A stretch of DNA of 64,000 nt, from contig CBDDLD010000004.1 in assembly GCA_965230605.1 (NCBI GenBank), positions 806,001 to 870,000 of the forward strand. The letters are read 5' to 3'. Shown piece after piece: positions 53,649 to 61,986 of the stretch. Both the position numbers and the translations under genes were made by a program. Position 1 is the first letter of the stretch. Every line of letters begins with the position of its first letter. This DNA is from CBDDLD01 sp965230605 (GTDB lineage Bacteria; Bacteroidota; Bacteroidia; Flavobacteriales; Flavobacteriaceae). The notes beneath the pieces were generated by a model, which was not told the DNA's origin, did no database searches, and saw only the letters and a list, made by a program, of their open reading frames with translations.

Positions 53649-54148
53649 AGGTTGTGAGATGATAGATTGAGTGCAGCTATTTGAGATTTAGTAAAAATGG
53701 AGCATCTAAAATCTTCTATAGATACCATTAGAAGTTTGCTATAATCATACTGGTGAAATGCATTGGCTTTAAGTCCAACTTTATACGATTTGTAATAGTA
53801 CTTTAAATAATCTGGCAGTATAGAAACCCCTAGTATTATAGCACCATACATATAGGGGCTTCGTTTGCCATTACCAAAACATAAGCATTGCAGTGCAATT
53901 TCATCTTCCACTGCTGTACCGTAGCCACAGACAACATGATAACAATCGTGCCGTTCAACTTTAGGAATTAATTCAAATCCATTAACGTCTAAGAAATTTC
54001 CGAGGTGTTTTCCAATTGTTACTTCAGGATAACCCAAGAGATCTTTTTTAGTGACTCCCCATGGCTTATGATTTTTATATAGGTTGGTGTAGATCCTCTG
54101 TGAGTGATCAAATAGCCATTCGATGAATTGTTTTCTTTGTTTTTTCAT
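53645..54148 (-). CDS. COQ4-like protein
   Basis: 167 residues from ATG at 54148 (MKKQRKQFIEWLF). The zinc-type motif HDCYH...E (H67, D68, H71, E83), i.e. HDxxH-x11-E, within a Coq4-like sequence HDCYHVVCGYGTAVEDEIALQCLCFGN. COQ4 takes part in ubiquinone synthesis elsewhere, but Bacteroidota use menaquinone, so a different substrate is likely. First gene of its operon; a 17-bp palindrome lies 11 bp before the start codon. Confidence 0.8.
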   Translation of the reverse strand: MKKQRKQFIEWLFDHSQRIYTNLYKNHKPWGVTKKDLLGYPEVTIGKHLGNFLDVNGFELIPKVERHDCYHVVCGYGTAVEDEIALQCLCFGNGKRSPYMYGAIILGVSILPDYLKYYYKSYKVGLKANAFHQYDYSKLLMVSIEDFRCSIFTKSQIAALNLSSHNL

Positions 54149-54158
54149 GATTAAAAGC

Positions 54159-54175
54159 ACTTTGTATTTCAAAGT
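54159..54175. promoter_or_regulatory. 17-bp palindromic operator candidate 1
   Basis: ACTTTG-TATTT-CAAAGT, perfect arms, directly upstream of the COQ4-like operon. The reverse complement of this sequence is the second site at 55136-55152. Confidence 0.75.
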
Positions 54176-54192
54176 AAATGACAAAAAAAATA

Positions 54193-54486
54193 TTATTTGT
54201 TCTGTATCAACTTTTCTAAAGCATCTATATGCTTCCTGAATTCCATTTTTCCTGTTTTCGTTGCACTGTATCTTGTATTTGGTTTTCGTCCAATAAATTG
54301 TTTTTCAACAGATATATATTCTGCTTTTTCCAATGCTTTAGCATGGCTTGCTAAATTTCCATCTGTAACACCTAATAATTCTTTTAAGGTGTTAAAATCT
54401 GCATATTCGTTAACCATAAGTATAGACATAATACCCAGTCGTATACGATGATCAAAAAGTTTATTTATGTTATTTATAATGCTCAA
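54193..54486 (-). CDS. Winged-helix transcriptional regulator (HTH_34)
   Basis: 97 residues, single domain: INKLFDHRIRLGIMSILMVNEYADFNTLKELLGVTDGNLASHAKALEKAEYISVEKQFIGRKPNTRYSATKTGKMEFRKHI matches the short winged-helix family PF13601 related to MarR/ArsR. No effector domain. It is cotranscribed with the upstream membrane protein and lies between two identical palindromes that are probably its operators. Confidence 0.88.
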   Translation of the reverse strand: MSIINNINKLFDHRIRLGIMSILMVNEYADFNTLKELLGVTDGNLASHAKALEKAEYISVEKQFIGRKPNTRYSATKTGKMEFRKHIDALEKLIQNK

Positions 54487-54517
54487 AGCTAATTTTCTAG
54501 TATGTAAACTTAAGACT

Positions 54518-55129
54518 TTAAGCTTTTACATCATATTTAAAATGCATTACTGCCCCATAGACAATATGCATTACACCAAATCCTAATGTCCATAGCCAAA
54601 ATCCATAGCCAGGGTAGAGGGCACATATTAATCCTAATACAACTTCAATGTATCCTAGATATCGAATATCTCCGATACTATATTTTGATGCATTTATAAG
54701 TGCTAAACCGTAAAAAATCAACATGAGCGCTCCGGTTTGACCATATTTATGCTGATTGAGGATGATCAATATATATAAACCTCCAGCAACCAAGGGAATT
54801 AAGAAATTAATAAGTAATCGCCTAGAGGAGCTATCCCATATTTTCGAACCATTCTTTTTGGCTTTGCGCATGGTTAGAAAAATACCGGTAGCAACACTAA
54901 GGAATGCAATTAGAAATAAATCGAGCATAACAAGTCTATACACTTTACCATCTAACAGAAGTGTACCATAACTATATTCCATTACAAGCCAGTACGCAAC
55001 TGCTGCACCTATCAACGCGTAAACTCCTGCCAGAATTCCAGATAAACCACTGAGTGAAATAAAGCGAGATGATTTGTTCATTAAATCCTTAATCTCACTA
55101 ATGTCTTTTAAATAATCTTTGGATTCCAT
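54518..55129 (-). CDS. Six-span membrane protein paired with HTH_34 regulator
   Basis: 203 residues with six predicted spans after a charged N-terminal stretch (MESKDYLKDISEIKDLMNKSSR): GILAGVYALIGAAVAYWLV, LDLFLIAFLSVATGIFLTM, LLINFLIPLVAGGLYILIIL and three more. No family recognised with certainty; in this group of bacteria such proteins commonly precede an HTH_34 regulator. Possibly a sensor or anti-regulator of its partner. A 17-bp palindrome lies 6 bp before the start codon. Confidence 0.8.
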   Translation of the reverse strand: MESKDYLKDISEIKDLMNKSSRFISLSGLSGILAGVYALIGAAVAYWLVMEYSYGTLLLDGKVYRLVMLDLFLIAFLSVATGIFLTMRKAKKNGSKIWDSSSRRLLINFLIPLVAGGLYILIILNQHKYGQTGALMLIFYGLALINASKYSIGDIRYLGYIEVVLGLICALYPGYGFWLWTLGFGVMHIVYGAVMHFKYDVKA

Positions 55130-55135
55130 AAAAGT

Positions 55136-55152
55136 ACTTTGAAATACAAAGT
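55136..55152. promoter_or_regulatory. 17-bp palindromic operator candidate 2
   Basis: ACTTTG-AAATA-CAAAGT, the exact reverse complement of the site at 54159-54175; both are followed on the plus strand by AAA. It lies at the start of the membrane protein/regulator operon and would serve autoregulation. Confidence 0.75.
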
Positions 55153-55233
55153 AAAATAAAATACACCATTATTCAAAATGAAATAGATAAAATATTTTAA
55201 TCAATTATTACTGAATAAGGAAAATTAATGAAT

Positions 55234-57579
55234 CTAACGTTTTAATGTAAAGTGTCCATAGTACACATCTCCATTTTGACGCACTACTCTAAACCAATAA
55301 TCAGATGTTGGCATATCCATACCATTGAATGTGCCATCCCATCCTATGTCGTAGTGTTTTAAATGGGATAACAATTTTCCATAACGGTCATAAACAAATA
55401 TATCGATGTTCTCTTCTACATAGGCATTAATAACACGCCAGTAGTCATTAACGCCATCGTCATTTGGTGTGAAAAACCGATCGTAGTAAAGTAAGAAAAG
55501 TTTATCACTTACGGTTTCTCTTAAACATCTAGAGTCTCTAACATACACATAGTAATCGTCTAAAGGGAGGTTAGTAAATATTGGAGAATCTTGGTAGTTA
55601 ATGCCATCTACAGAGAATTCATACATTCCATTTTCACTTAAAATAACCTCAATAGAATTGTGATTCCTGCTCCAGTCAAAAACTTTTATTTCTTCTATTA
55701 CCGGTGCCTCATCACCAGTAAGGACTACTATTGTTGTTTGTGTAGAACAAGTAAATGTGCCAAAATCTTTTTCTACATGTAACGTATATCTACCGGTATC
55801 ATATAAGGTTACTGTTTGTGTATCAGCACCATTAGACCAAGAGTAACTGGTAAACCCATCTGGGGCAGTAATAGTCACCCCTTCTTCTGTATTGCATATA
55901 TAATGCTCTTCCGGGAGATCAATAGATATGAACTCGGGTGTGTTAATGTTAAAGCTGGTGATGTCATAGCAGTTTGGGCTTAATCTGTTTTCAACTCTGA
56001 TCCACATAGTTAATGTCCCTATTTCAGGAATAAATTCTAATACATCATTACTTCTGAGTAATGCATCTTCTTCAGAAAAGAAATATTTTACATCAAATAT
56101 CCCTGGATCTAGACCATTTAATACATCCTCATTAAAATTAGAAAAAAAGATAGTAGTATTTTCGGAGCATATGTTTACATCATCTGGTGGCGATATAGAT
56201 GGAGTTGGATAAATAGTGATGTTTCTTGTATCTGTATAGGCCAGAACATTATTTTCATTATCAAAAGCTTCAACAGTCACAGTATATGTGCCTGGATCAA
56301 GATATGTGTGTCTTATGTTTTCTCCAAATGCGACACTTCCATCACCTAGGTCCCATGTATAAGTTGCATCTTCAGTTCTTAGGGGAGTAGAATAATTAAG
56401 CTCAGTTTCTTCACCTTCACAGATATTAATAAAAGAAATACCTTCGGGATATTTAGGTAATAAAAAAGTGGGAAGATCAAGTAAATTGGTACCACTTAAA
56501 TTGAGAACATTCGAGTTGTAGTTGCAGCCCACTCCAATGACATTCGGCTCTTGAATAGCACCTATGAATGGTTCTCCGTTCTGGATACTGTAGATTTGTC
56601 CGTTAGGTCCAAGTTTAAGATATGGGTAGTTTGAGCCGGTTACAATATCTACTCTGGGAGGAATATTATTGATGTCTGATATGTCATACTGTTGTATACC
56701 ACCGCCATTATATGTGGTATATAGTACTTTACTATTTGGAGAGAATTCCACGGCAGTAAAAGGACCCAAAGCCTCTGATTGATCTAGTTCTTCTTCTTCA
56801 TATACTAAGTCCAACGTTCCTGTTAAGTCGTTAAATTCTAATAGAAATAGCTTTCTCAATATTGGGAAAGCGGCTGCAATGAGTTTATTATTTGGTGATA
56901 CCTGTATGAGTCCAAAATTGGCAGCATTACCATCAAAAAAGTCAACACCCTCTTGAGAACCTATTGAAGTTGTGGAAATTCCATTTTCTGTTATTAAATA
57001 GGAGCGATAACTGCCTTGTCGTAAAGATATTAGCCAGGTGTCTCTACCATTAGCATGACGAGCAGTAACCAACTGCTGGCCAACATCATTAGCCATAATA
57101 ACATGCGTATTATCCGGATCGAGCCCACCTAATCCATTATCAAGAGACATGTCTACTATAGTGTAACCTAATCTACTTCTAATGCCGTCTAAAATAGTAA
57201 CAAAAACATAATATCTGTCGGGATTTCCAGGGTCACGAGCTATAGCAGCTTGAGAATACCACACAGCATATTCACTGGTAGGTGAATTTAGCATGTTCTG
57301 ATGAAGTCTGTTTTTAAATGTGTGGCCATCTGAGTAAAACATCAATTCCCCTTCTTCGTCACTTGCGCAGATGATGTTATCTGGTCCTTCTATAACTCCA
57401 AAAACAATAGTTCTCGGAATAGCATTATCGTTTAGGCTCTGAATGTTAGCGCCGTTAAATTTCATGCCAGCGAGTTGTCCGAAGTACCAATAATCCCTTT
57501 CTCCTTGTGCTATTGCATTACTAATACATACTAAGATGAATAGTGATAAAAGCCCCGTATTTAATCTTTTGGTTAGCAA
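55234..57579 (-). CDS. T9SS type B cargo protein with PKD domain and gliding-motility C-terminus
   Basis: 781 residues, starting with TTG at 57579 (LTKRLNTGLLSLFIL signal peptide; cleavage near IAQG). N-terminal part: repeat/beta-propeller-like region (about 25-390) as in surface proteins (DYWYFGQLAGMKFNG). A PKD domain around 400-460 (ATYTWDLGDGSVAFGENIRHTYLDPGTYTVTVEAFD). Ends with the gliding motility-associated C-terminal domain (TIGR04131/PF13585): FTPNDDGVNDYWRV, FVYDRYGKLLSHL, WDGTFNGMDMPTSDYWFRV. Exported by the type IX system to the cell surface; binding target unknown. Confidence 0.93.
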   Translation of the reverse strand: MLTKRLNTGLLSLFILVCISNAIAQGERDYWYFGQLAGMKFNGANIQSLNDNAIPRTIVFGVIEGPDNIICASDEEGELMFYSDGHTFKNRLHQNMLNSPTSEYAVWYSQAAIARDPGNPDRYYVFVTILDGIRSRLGYTIVDMSLDNGLGGLDPDNTHVIMANDVGQQLVTARHANGRDTWLISLRQGSYRSYLITENGISTTSIGSQEGVDFFDGNAANFGLIQVSPNNKLIAAAFPILRKLFLLEFNDLTGTLDLVYEEEELDQSEALGPFTAVEFSPNSKVLYTTYNGGGIQQYDISDINNIPPRVDIVTGSNYPYLKLGPNGQIYSIQNGEPFIGAIQEPNVIGVGCNYNSNVLNLSGTNLLDLPTFLLPKYPEGISFINICEGEETELNYSTPLRTEDATYTWDLGDGSVAFGENIRHTYLDPGTYTVTVEAFDNENNVLAYTDTRNITIYPTPSISPPDDVNICSENTTIFFSNFNEDVLNGLDPGIFDVKYFFSEEDALLRSNDVLEFIPEIGTLTMWIRVENRLSPNCYDITSFNINTPEFISIDLPEEHYICNTEEGVTITAPDGFTSYSWSNGADTQTVTLYDTGRYTLHVEKDFGTFTCSTQTTIVVLTGDEAPVIEEIKVFDWSRNHNSIEVILSENGMYEFSVDGINYQDSPIFTNLPLDDYYVYVRDSRCLRETVSDKLFLLYYDRFFTPNDDGVNDYWRVINAYVEENIDIFVYDRYGKLLSHLKHYDIGWDGTFNGMDMPTSDYWFRVVRQNGDVYYGHFTLKR

Positions 57580-57742
57580 GGAGTAAAAATTAAAATTCGT
57601 AAATAGCTAAATAAATAGCATCAAAAAATGTACCGTAAACTGTAAATAAAAATATTCTTACAAATTGATTAATCTATTATTAATCAAGACATAGCATTGA
57701 AATTTTTTATCTAATTTAGTGAGAAACTTTAAAAAATAAAAC

Positions 57743-58105
57743 ATGGTCGTACTACTTTTAACTATCGCAAATATTGCCGGTGGATTGCTTTTAGGCTTGG
57801 CAACTTTAGATAAATGGGATGGAGAAGCTAATTTTTTTAATAAAATTGCGGGAATTTTAGCGCCCTTTCAAACTTTGATTGGAGGTGCATTAGTGGTGTT
57901 AAGTTTGCTTAGGATTTTTGGCGGGCACAATTGGCTATTTAATATTGTAAGCCTATTAGGTGGATTCTTACTGTTAACGCATGTTATTGGTAAAGCACCA
58001 GCATTTAAAGAGTCACTACAAAAATTATCAGATAAATTAAGCCCGTTTAAAGCATTAATAGGTATTGGACTATTAGTTATCGGGATATTGAATGTTTTAA
58101 ATTAA
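57743..58105 (+). CDS. Small membrane protein of unknown function
   Basis: 120 residues, four hydrophobic segments (about 2-22, 35-52, 62-82, 100-119) with two similar halves (APFQTLIGGALVVLSLLRIF and SPFKALIGIGLLVIGILNVL), suggesting an internal duplication. No family assigned. Followed 8 bp later by the DUF1801-like gene, so they are probably cotranscribed. Confidence 0.7.
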   Translation: MVVLLLTIANIAGGLLLGLATLDKWDGEANFFNKIAGILAPFQTLIGGALVVLSLLRIFGGHNWLFNIVSLLGGFLLLTHVIGKAPAFKESLQKLSDKLSPFKALIGIGLLVIGILNVLN

Positions 58106-58113
58106 ATCGTTGC

Positions 58114-58491
58114 TTGAAACCTGTTGACCAATATTTCTTTGATCAAAAAGAGCCTTATCAATCTATTATGCTTTATGTGAGGAGTGTCATTTTAAAGACG
58201 CTACCTGATGTTATTGAACGCTATAGTTATAGAATTCCCTTTTATAACATAGGCAAGAAACCAATGATTTATCTGAACATACTTAAGGGGAAAGATTACG
58301 TCGACGTAGCTTTTGTACAAGGTATTTTATTAGAAGATAAATATCCAATACTGAAAAATGACAACAAGAGAAAACAGGTACGATCCATACAAGTCAGAAG
58401 TATTGAAGAATTTGACGAGCTTGAATTCGTAAAATTACTTCACGATGCAAAAGCGCATATAGATAATAGCAAAAAAGCTTGGTTTGTGTAA
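58114..58491 (+). CDS. DUF1801 domain protein
   Basis: 125 residues, starting with TTG at 58114. DUF1801-type (PF08818) fold: KPVDQYFFDQKEPYQSIMLYVRSVILKTLPDVIERYSYRIPFYNIGKKPMIYLN, DYVDVAFVQGILLED, and ending KAHIDNSKKAWFV. No catalytic function known. Its stop is one base from the convergent kdsA stop. Confidence 0.82.
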   Translation: MKPVDQYFFDQKEPYQSIMLYVRSVILKTLPDVIERYSYRIPFYNIGKKPMIYLNILKGKDYVDVAFVQGILLEDKYPILKNDNKRKQVRSIQVRSIEEFDELEFVKLLHDAKAHIDNSKKAWFV

Positions 58492-58492
58492 G

Positions 58493-59305
58493 TTATAGAC
58501 CGTTTATAGTTTTCCTGATAGCCACTAAATTGGTTAATAAACCTTCTAGGTGATCTAGGTGAAGCATATTGGCACCATCACTCTTAGCATTGGCAGGATC
58601 AAAATGTGTTTCAATAAATAGACCATCTACGTTATTTACTACACCAGCTCTTGCTATAGTTTCTATCATATCTGGTCGACCTCCGGTAACACCAGAACTC
58701 TGATTAGGTTGCTGTAATGAATGGGTGACATCTAATACCGTAGGGGCATACTGTTTCATGGTAGGGATGCCTCTAAAATCTACAATCATGTCCTGATACC
58801 CAAACATAGTGCCTCTATCCGTAATCCAGGCATTAGTATTTCCAGAATCATGAACTTTTCTAACAGCATGCTGCATAGCTTCAGGACTCATAAATTGTCC
58901 CTTTTTTAAATTGACTACTTTTCCAGTTTTTGCAGCAGCTACGACTAAGTCTGTTTGACGTACCAAGAATGCAGGAATCTGTAAAACATCAACATATTCG
59001 GCAGCTTTTTCTGCATCTGAAACTTCATGGATATCGGTAACAGTAGGAATATCAAAGGTTTCAGAAACCTTCTTTAAGATCTTTAAAGCGTTCTCATCAC
59101 CAATACCCGTGAAACTATCTATTCTACTGCGATTTGCCTTTTTAAAACTCCCTTTAAATACATAAGGAATTTCTAGCTTATCGGTAATTTTAACGATAGA
59201 CTCAGCGATTCTAAGCGCCATATCCTCGCCTTCAATAGCACAAGGTCCGGCTAACAAAAAAAAGTTGTCAGAATTGGAGTGTTTAATTTTTGGAACTGTA
59301 ATCAA
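58493..59305 (-). CDS. kdsA: 3-deoxy-D-manno-octulosonate 8-phosphate synthase
   Basis: 270 residues, starting with TTG at 59305 (the frame has no upstream ATG; conserved sequence begins FFLLAGPCAIEGED). TIM barrel condensing PEP with arabinose 5-phosphate for lipopolysaccharide inner core. Motifs: GSFKKANRSRIDSFTGIGDENALK, VTDIHE, DVLQIPAFLVRQTDLV, GKVVNLKKGQFMSPEAM and FDPANAKSDGANML. A TAnnTTTG box lies upstream at 59332-59339. Confidence 0.96.
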   Translation of the reverse strand: MITVPKIKHSNSDNFFLLAGPCAIEGEDMALRIAESIVKITDKLEIPYVFKGSFKKANRSRIDSFTGIGDENALKILKKVSETFDIPTVTDIHEVSDAEKAAEYVDVLQIPAFLVRQTDLVVAAAKTGKVVNLKKGQFMSPEAMQHAVRKVHDSGNTNAWITDRGTMFGYQDMIVDFRGIPTMKQYAPTVLDVTHSLQQPNQSSGVTGGRPDMIETIARAGVVNNVDGLFIETHFDPANAKSDGANMLHLDHLEGLLTNLVAIRKTINGL

Positions 59306-59331
59306 AATTGCAGACTTAAGTGATTAAGTTG

Positions 59332-59339
59332 CAAAGATA
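59332..59339 (-). promoter_or_regulatory. -7 promoter box for kdsA
   Basis: Minus strand TATCTTTG (59339-59332) fits TAnnTTTG and lies 27 bp before the TTG start. Confidence 0.5.
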
Positions 59340-59344
59340 ATATT

Positions 59345-59704
59345 TTAAAATACCTTTCTAATACTATTTCTGATAATCCAAAGCGACATCACAAAATGCG
59401 CAATAACTAAGGCACCACCATAAAACAAAAACTTTCGGGTACTTTCACTCCATGTAATAATGTCTAGAAGACTAGTCAGATATGCTAAAATTAAGTAGGA
59501 GGATAAGCACACAAAAACTATACCTAAAGAAAAATTAAGTTTTCTACTTGGACGTATCAATTGCCATAAAAAAGGAATGCCAAATAGTAAAATAGGATAG
59601 GCAGAAATGCCTTCACTTCTATTAACATCAGTGAACCAGAATACGATTACCGATAGGAAATACAAATAGGGGACAAACTTGGAATACTTACTAATCAATT
59701 TCAT
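59345..59704 (-). CDS. Small four-span membrane protein of unknown function
   Basis: 119 residues with four predicted spans (about 10-25, 35-48, 57-78, 90-112). Trp/Arg-rich loops; no domain recognised. Leftward, upstream of kdsA but separated by the kdsA promoter. Confidence 0.7.
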   Translation of the reverse strand: MKLISKYSKFVPYLYFLSVIVFWFTDVNRSEGISAYPILLFGIPFLWQLIRPSRKLNFSLGIVFVCLSSYLILAYLTSLLDIITWSESTRKFLFYGGALVIAHFVMSLWIIRNSIRKVF

Positions 59705-59863
59705 CTGTTTAGGTCTTAGGGTTGTCAGATGTAAATAGCCAAAATTTGCGGTTGGTAGGGGAGGCCTTTACTATTAATCAATTACTAGAACGAAAGTTAC
59801 GAATGAAAATTATGCTTCATTTAAATTATAACATATAATTAACGTATTACCAATTATATAACT

Positions 59864-59871
59864 TACCTTTG
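59864..59871 (+). promoter_or_regulatory. -7 promoter box for typA
   Basis: TACCTTTG (with GC following) matches TAnnTTTG and lies 20 bp before the typA ATG. A -33 TTG is not clear. Confidence 0.55.
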
Positions 59872-59891
59872 CGCGCTTAAAATCGCATCGT

Positions 59892-61691
59892 ATGTCTGAT
59901 ATAAAGAACATAGCAATTATCGCTCACGTAGACCATGGTAAAACCACTTTGGTAGATAAAATCTTATACCATTGTCAACTCTTTAGAGATAATGAGAATA
60001 CCGGAGAGCTTATTCTAGATAATAATGATCTTGAAAGAGAACGTGGTATTACAATTACTTCTAAAAATGTATCAGTAACATATAAGGATACTAAAATCAA
60101 TATTATTGATACTCCGGGTCACGCCGATTTTGGAGGTGAGGTAGAACGCGTGCTTAATATGGCTGACGGTGTTTTATTATTGGTTGATGCTTTTGAAGGC
60201 CCTATGCCTCAAACCCGTTTCGTATTACAAAAAGCGATCAGTTTAGGGTTAAAACCTTGTGTGGTTGTAAATAAAGTAGATAAAGAAAATTGTACGCCAG
60301 ATGAAGTACATGAAGCGGTTTTTGATTTAATGTTTGAATTAGGTGCTGAAGAATGGCAACTCGATTTTCCAACAGTATATGGTTCTGCAAAGCAAAACTG
60401 GATGAGTGAAGATTGGCAACAGCCAACAGACTCTATTGCGCCACTTTTAGAAATGGTTTTAGAACATATACCATCGCCAAAAGTTGAAGAAGGAACACCA
60501 CAAATGCTAATCACGTCGCTAGACTATTCATCTTTTACAGGTAGAATTGCTATAGGACGCTTACAACGTGGAGAATTAAAGACCAACATGCAGGTTACTT
60601 TAGTGAAACGCGATGGTTCAAAAGTAAAATCAAGGATTAAAGAATTGCACACGTTTGAAGGTTTAGGACGCAAAAAAGTAGACTTAGTAAGCGCTGGTGA
60701 TATATGTGCAGTTGTTGGCTTAGAAGGATTTGAGATAGGCGATACTATTGCGGATTTTGAAAACCCTGAAGGTCTTGAAACCATTGCTATAGATGAGCCT
60801 ACTATGAGTATGCTATTCACTATTAATGATTCGCCTTTCTTTGGGAAAGATGGAAAATATGTAACGTCTAGACACATAAAGGAGCGATTAACTAAAGAGC
60901 TGGAGAAGAATTTAGCACTTCGTGTGGAAGACACAGATAGTGCCGATAAATTTATGGTGTTTGGTCGTGGAGTCTTACATTTATCAGTATTAATTGAGAC
61001 CATGCGTCGTGAAGGCTATGAATTGCAGATAGGGCAGCCACAAGTAATCATCAAAGAAATTGATGGTGTAAAATGTGAGCCATTTGAAGAAATGACCATA
61101 GATCTTCCTGAAGCTGTATCAGGAAAAGCCATAGAAATGGTAACGATGAGAAAAGGGGAGATGCTAAGCATGGAGGCTAAAGGAGAGCGTATGGTTTGCG
61201 AGTTTATTATTCCATCTAGAGGTATTATCGGACTCCGAAATAATTTACTAACAGCAACAGCAGGTGAGGCTATTATGGCGCACCGTTTTAAAGAGTATCA
61301 ACCTATTAAAGGCGGTATTCCGGAACGTCAAAACGGAAGTTTGGTATCTATGGAAAACGGACAAGCTATTCCATATTCTATAGATAAGTTACAAGAACGT
61401 GGTAAGTTCTTTGTAGATCCGGGAGAAGATATCTATGAGGGGCAAGTAATTGGCGAAAACTCTAGAGGCGATGATATGGTAGTTAATGTTACAAAAACAA
61501 AGAAACTATCAAATGTTAGATCTGCTGGTGCTGATGATAAAGCTAAAATAGTTCCGGCTATCAAATTTTCTTTAGAAGAAGCCTTAGAATATATTCAAAA
61601 GGACGAATACGTTGAGGTAACACCAAATCACCTTAGACTTCGCAAAATATTGCTTAAGGAAGTGGATAGAAAACGCACAAAAAGTATCTAA
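59892..61691 (+). CDS. typA: Translational GTPase TypA/BipA
   Basis: 599 residues, standard length. Ribosome-binding GTPase: G1 AHVDHGKTTL, G2 ERGITITSKNV, G3 DTPGHADFGGEVERVLNMADGVLLLVDAFEGPMPQTRFVLQKA, G4 VVNKVDK; followed by domains II, III, V and the BipA-specific C-terminal domain with the GIIGLRNNLLTATAGEAIMAHRF block. Start MSDIKNIAIIAHVDHGKT. Acts in ribosome assembly and stress adaptation. The following small gene starts 2 bp later. Confidence 0.97.
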   Translation: MSDIKNIAIIAHVDHGKTTLVDKILYHCQLFRDNENTGELILDNNDLERERGITITSKNVSVTYKDTKINIIDTPGHADFGGEVERVLNMADGVLLLVDAFEGPMPQTRFVLQKAISLGLKPCVVVNKVDKENCTPDEVHEAVFDLMFELGAEEWQLDFPTVYGSAKQNWMSEDWQQPTDSIAPLLEMVLEHIPSPKVEEGTPQMLITSLDYSSFTGRIAIGRLQRGELKTNMQVTLVKRDGSKVKSRIKELHTFEGLGRKKVDLVSAGDICAVVGLEGFEIGDTIADFENPEGLETIAIDEPTMSMLFTINDSPFFGKDGKYVTSRHIKERLTKELEKNLALRVEDTDSADKFMVFGRGVLHLSVLIETMRREGYELQIGQPQVIIKEIDGVKCEPFEEMTIDLPEAVSGKAIEMVTMRKGEMLSMEAKGERMVCEFIIPSRGIIGLRNNLLTATAGEAIMAHRFKEYQPIKGGIPERQNGSLVSMENGQAIPYSIDKLQERGKFFVDPGEDIYEGQVIGENSRGDDMVVNVTKTKKLSNVRSAGADDKAKIVPAIKFSLEEALEYIQKDEYVEVTPNHLRLRKILLKEVDRKRTKSI

Positions 61692-61693
61692 TC

Positions 61694-61942
61694 ATGGCTA
61701 TTATAGATGTTTTAGGAGTATCAATAACCGAGTGGGTAGGATACCTAGCATCAGCAGTGTTATTGGTATCGTTTACCATGAAATCTTTAAGTAAACTTCG
61801 TTTGGTTAACTCTATGGGTGCTATTCTTTTTGTAGTGTATGGATTTATGCTAAATACATCTTGGCCTATTATAATTACCAATACAGCCATACTTGGTATT
61901 AACATATACTATCTTACTAAAACAAAGAAAAACGAGTTATAG
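61694..61942 (+). CDS. YgjV/CBU_0592-like small membrane protein
   Basis: 82 residues with three hydrophobic segments: VSITEWVGYLASAVLLVSFTM, LRLVNSMGAILFVVYGFML and IIITNTAILGINIYYL. This WVGYLAS...RLVNSxGA pattern matches small YgjV-like inner-membrane proteins (sometimes wrongly called uroporphyrinogen decarboxylase). Function unknown. Cotranscribed with typA (2-bp gap). Confidence 0.8.
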   Translation: MAIIDVLGVSITEWVGYLASAVLLVSFTMKSLSKLRLVNSMGAILFVVYGFMLNTSWPIIITNTAILGINIYYLTKTKKNEL

Positions 61943-61986
61943 TTCTATCCTTAAAAATTAATTACTTTTAGGCTAAACTATAATAC

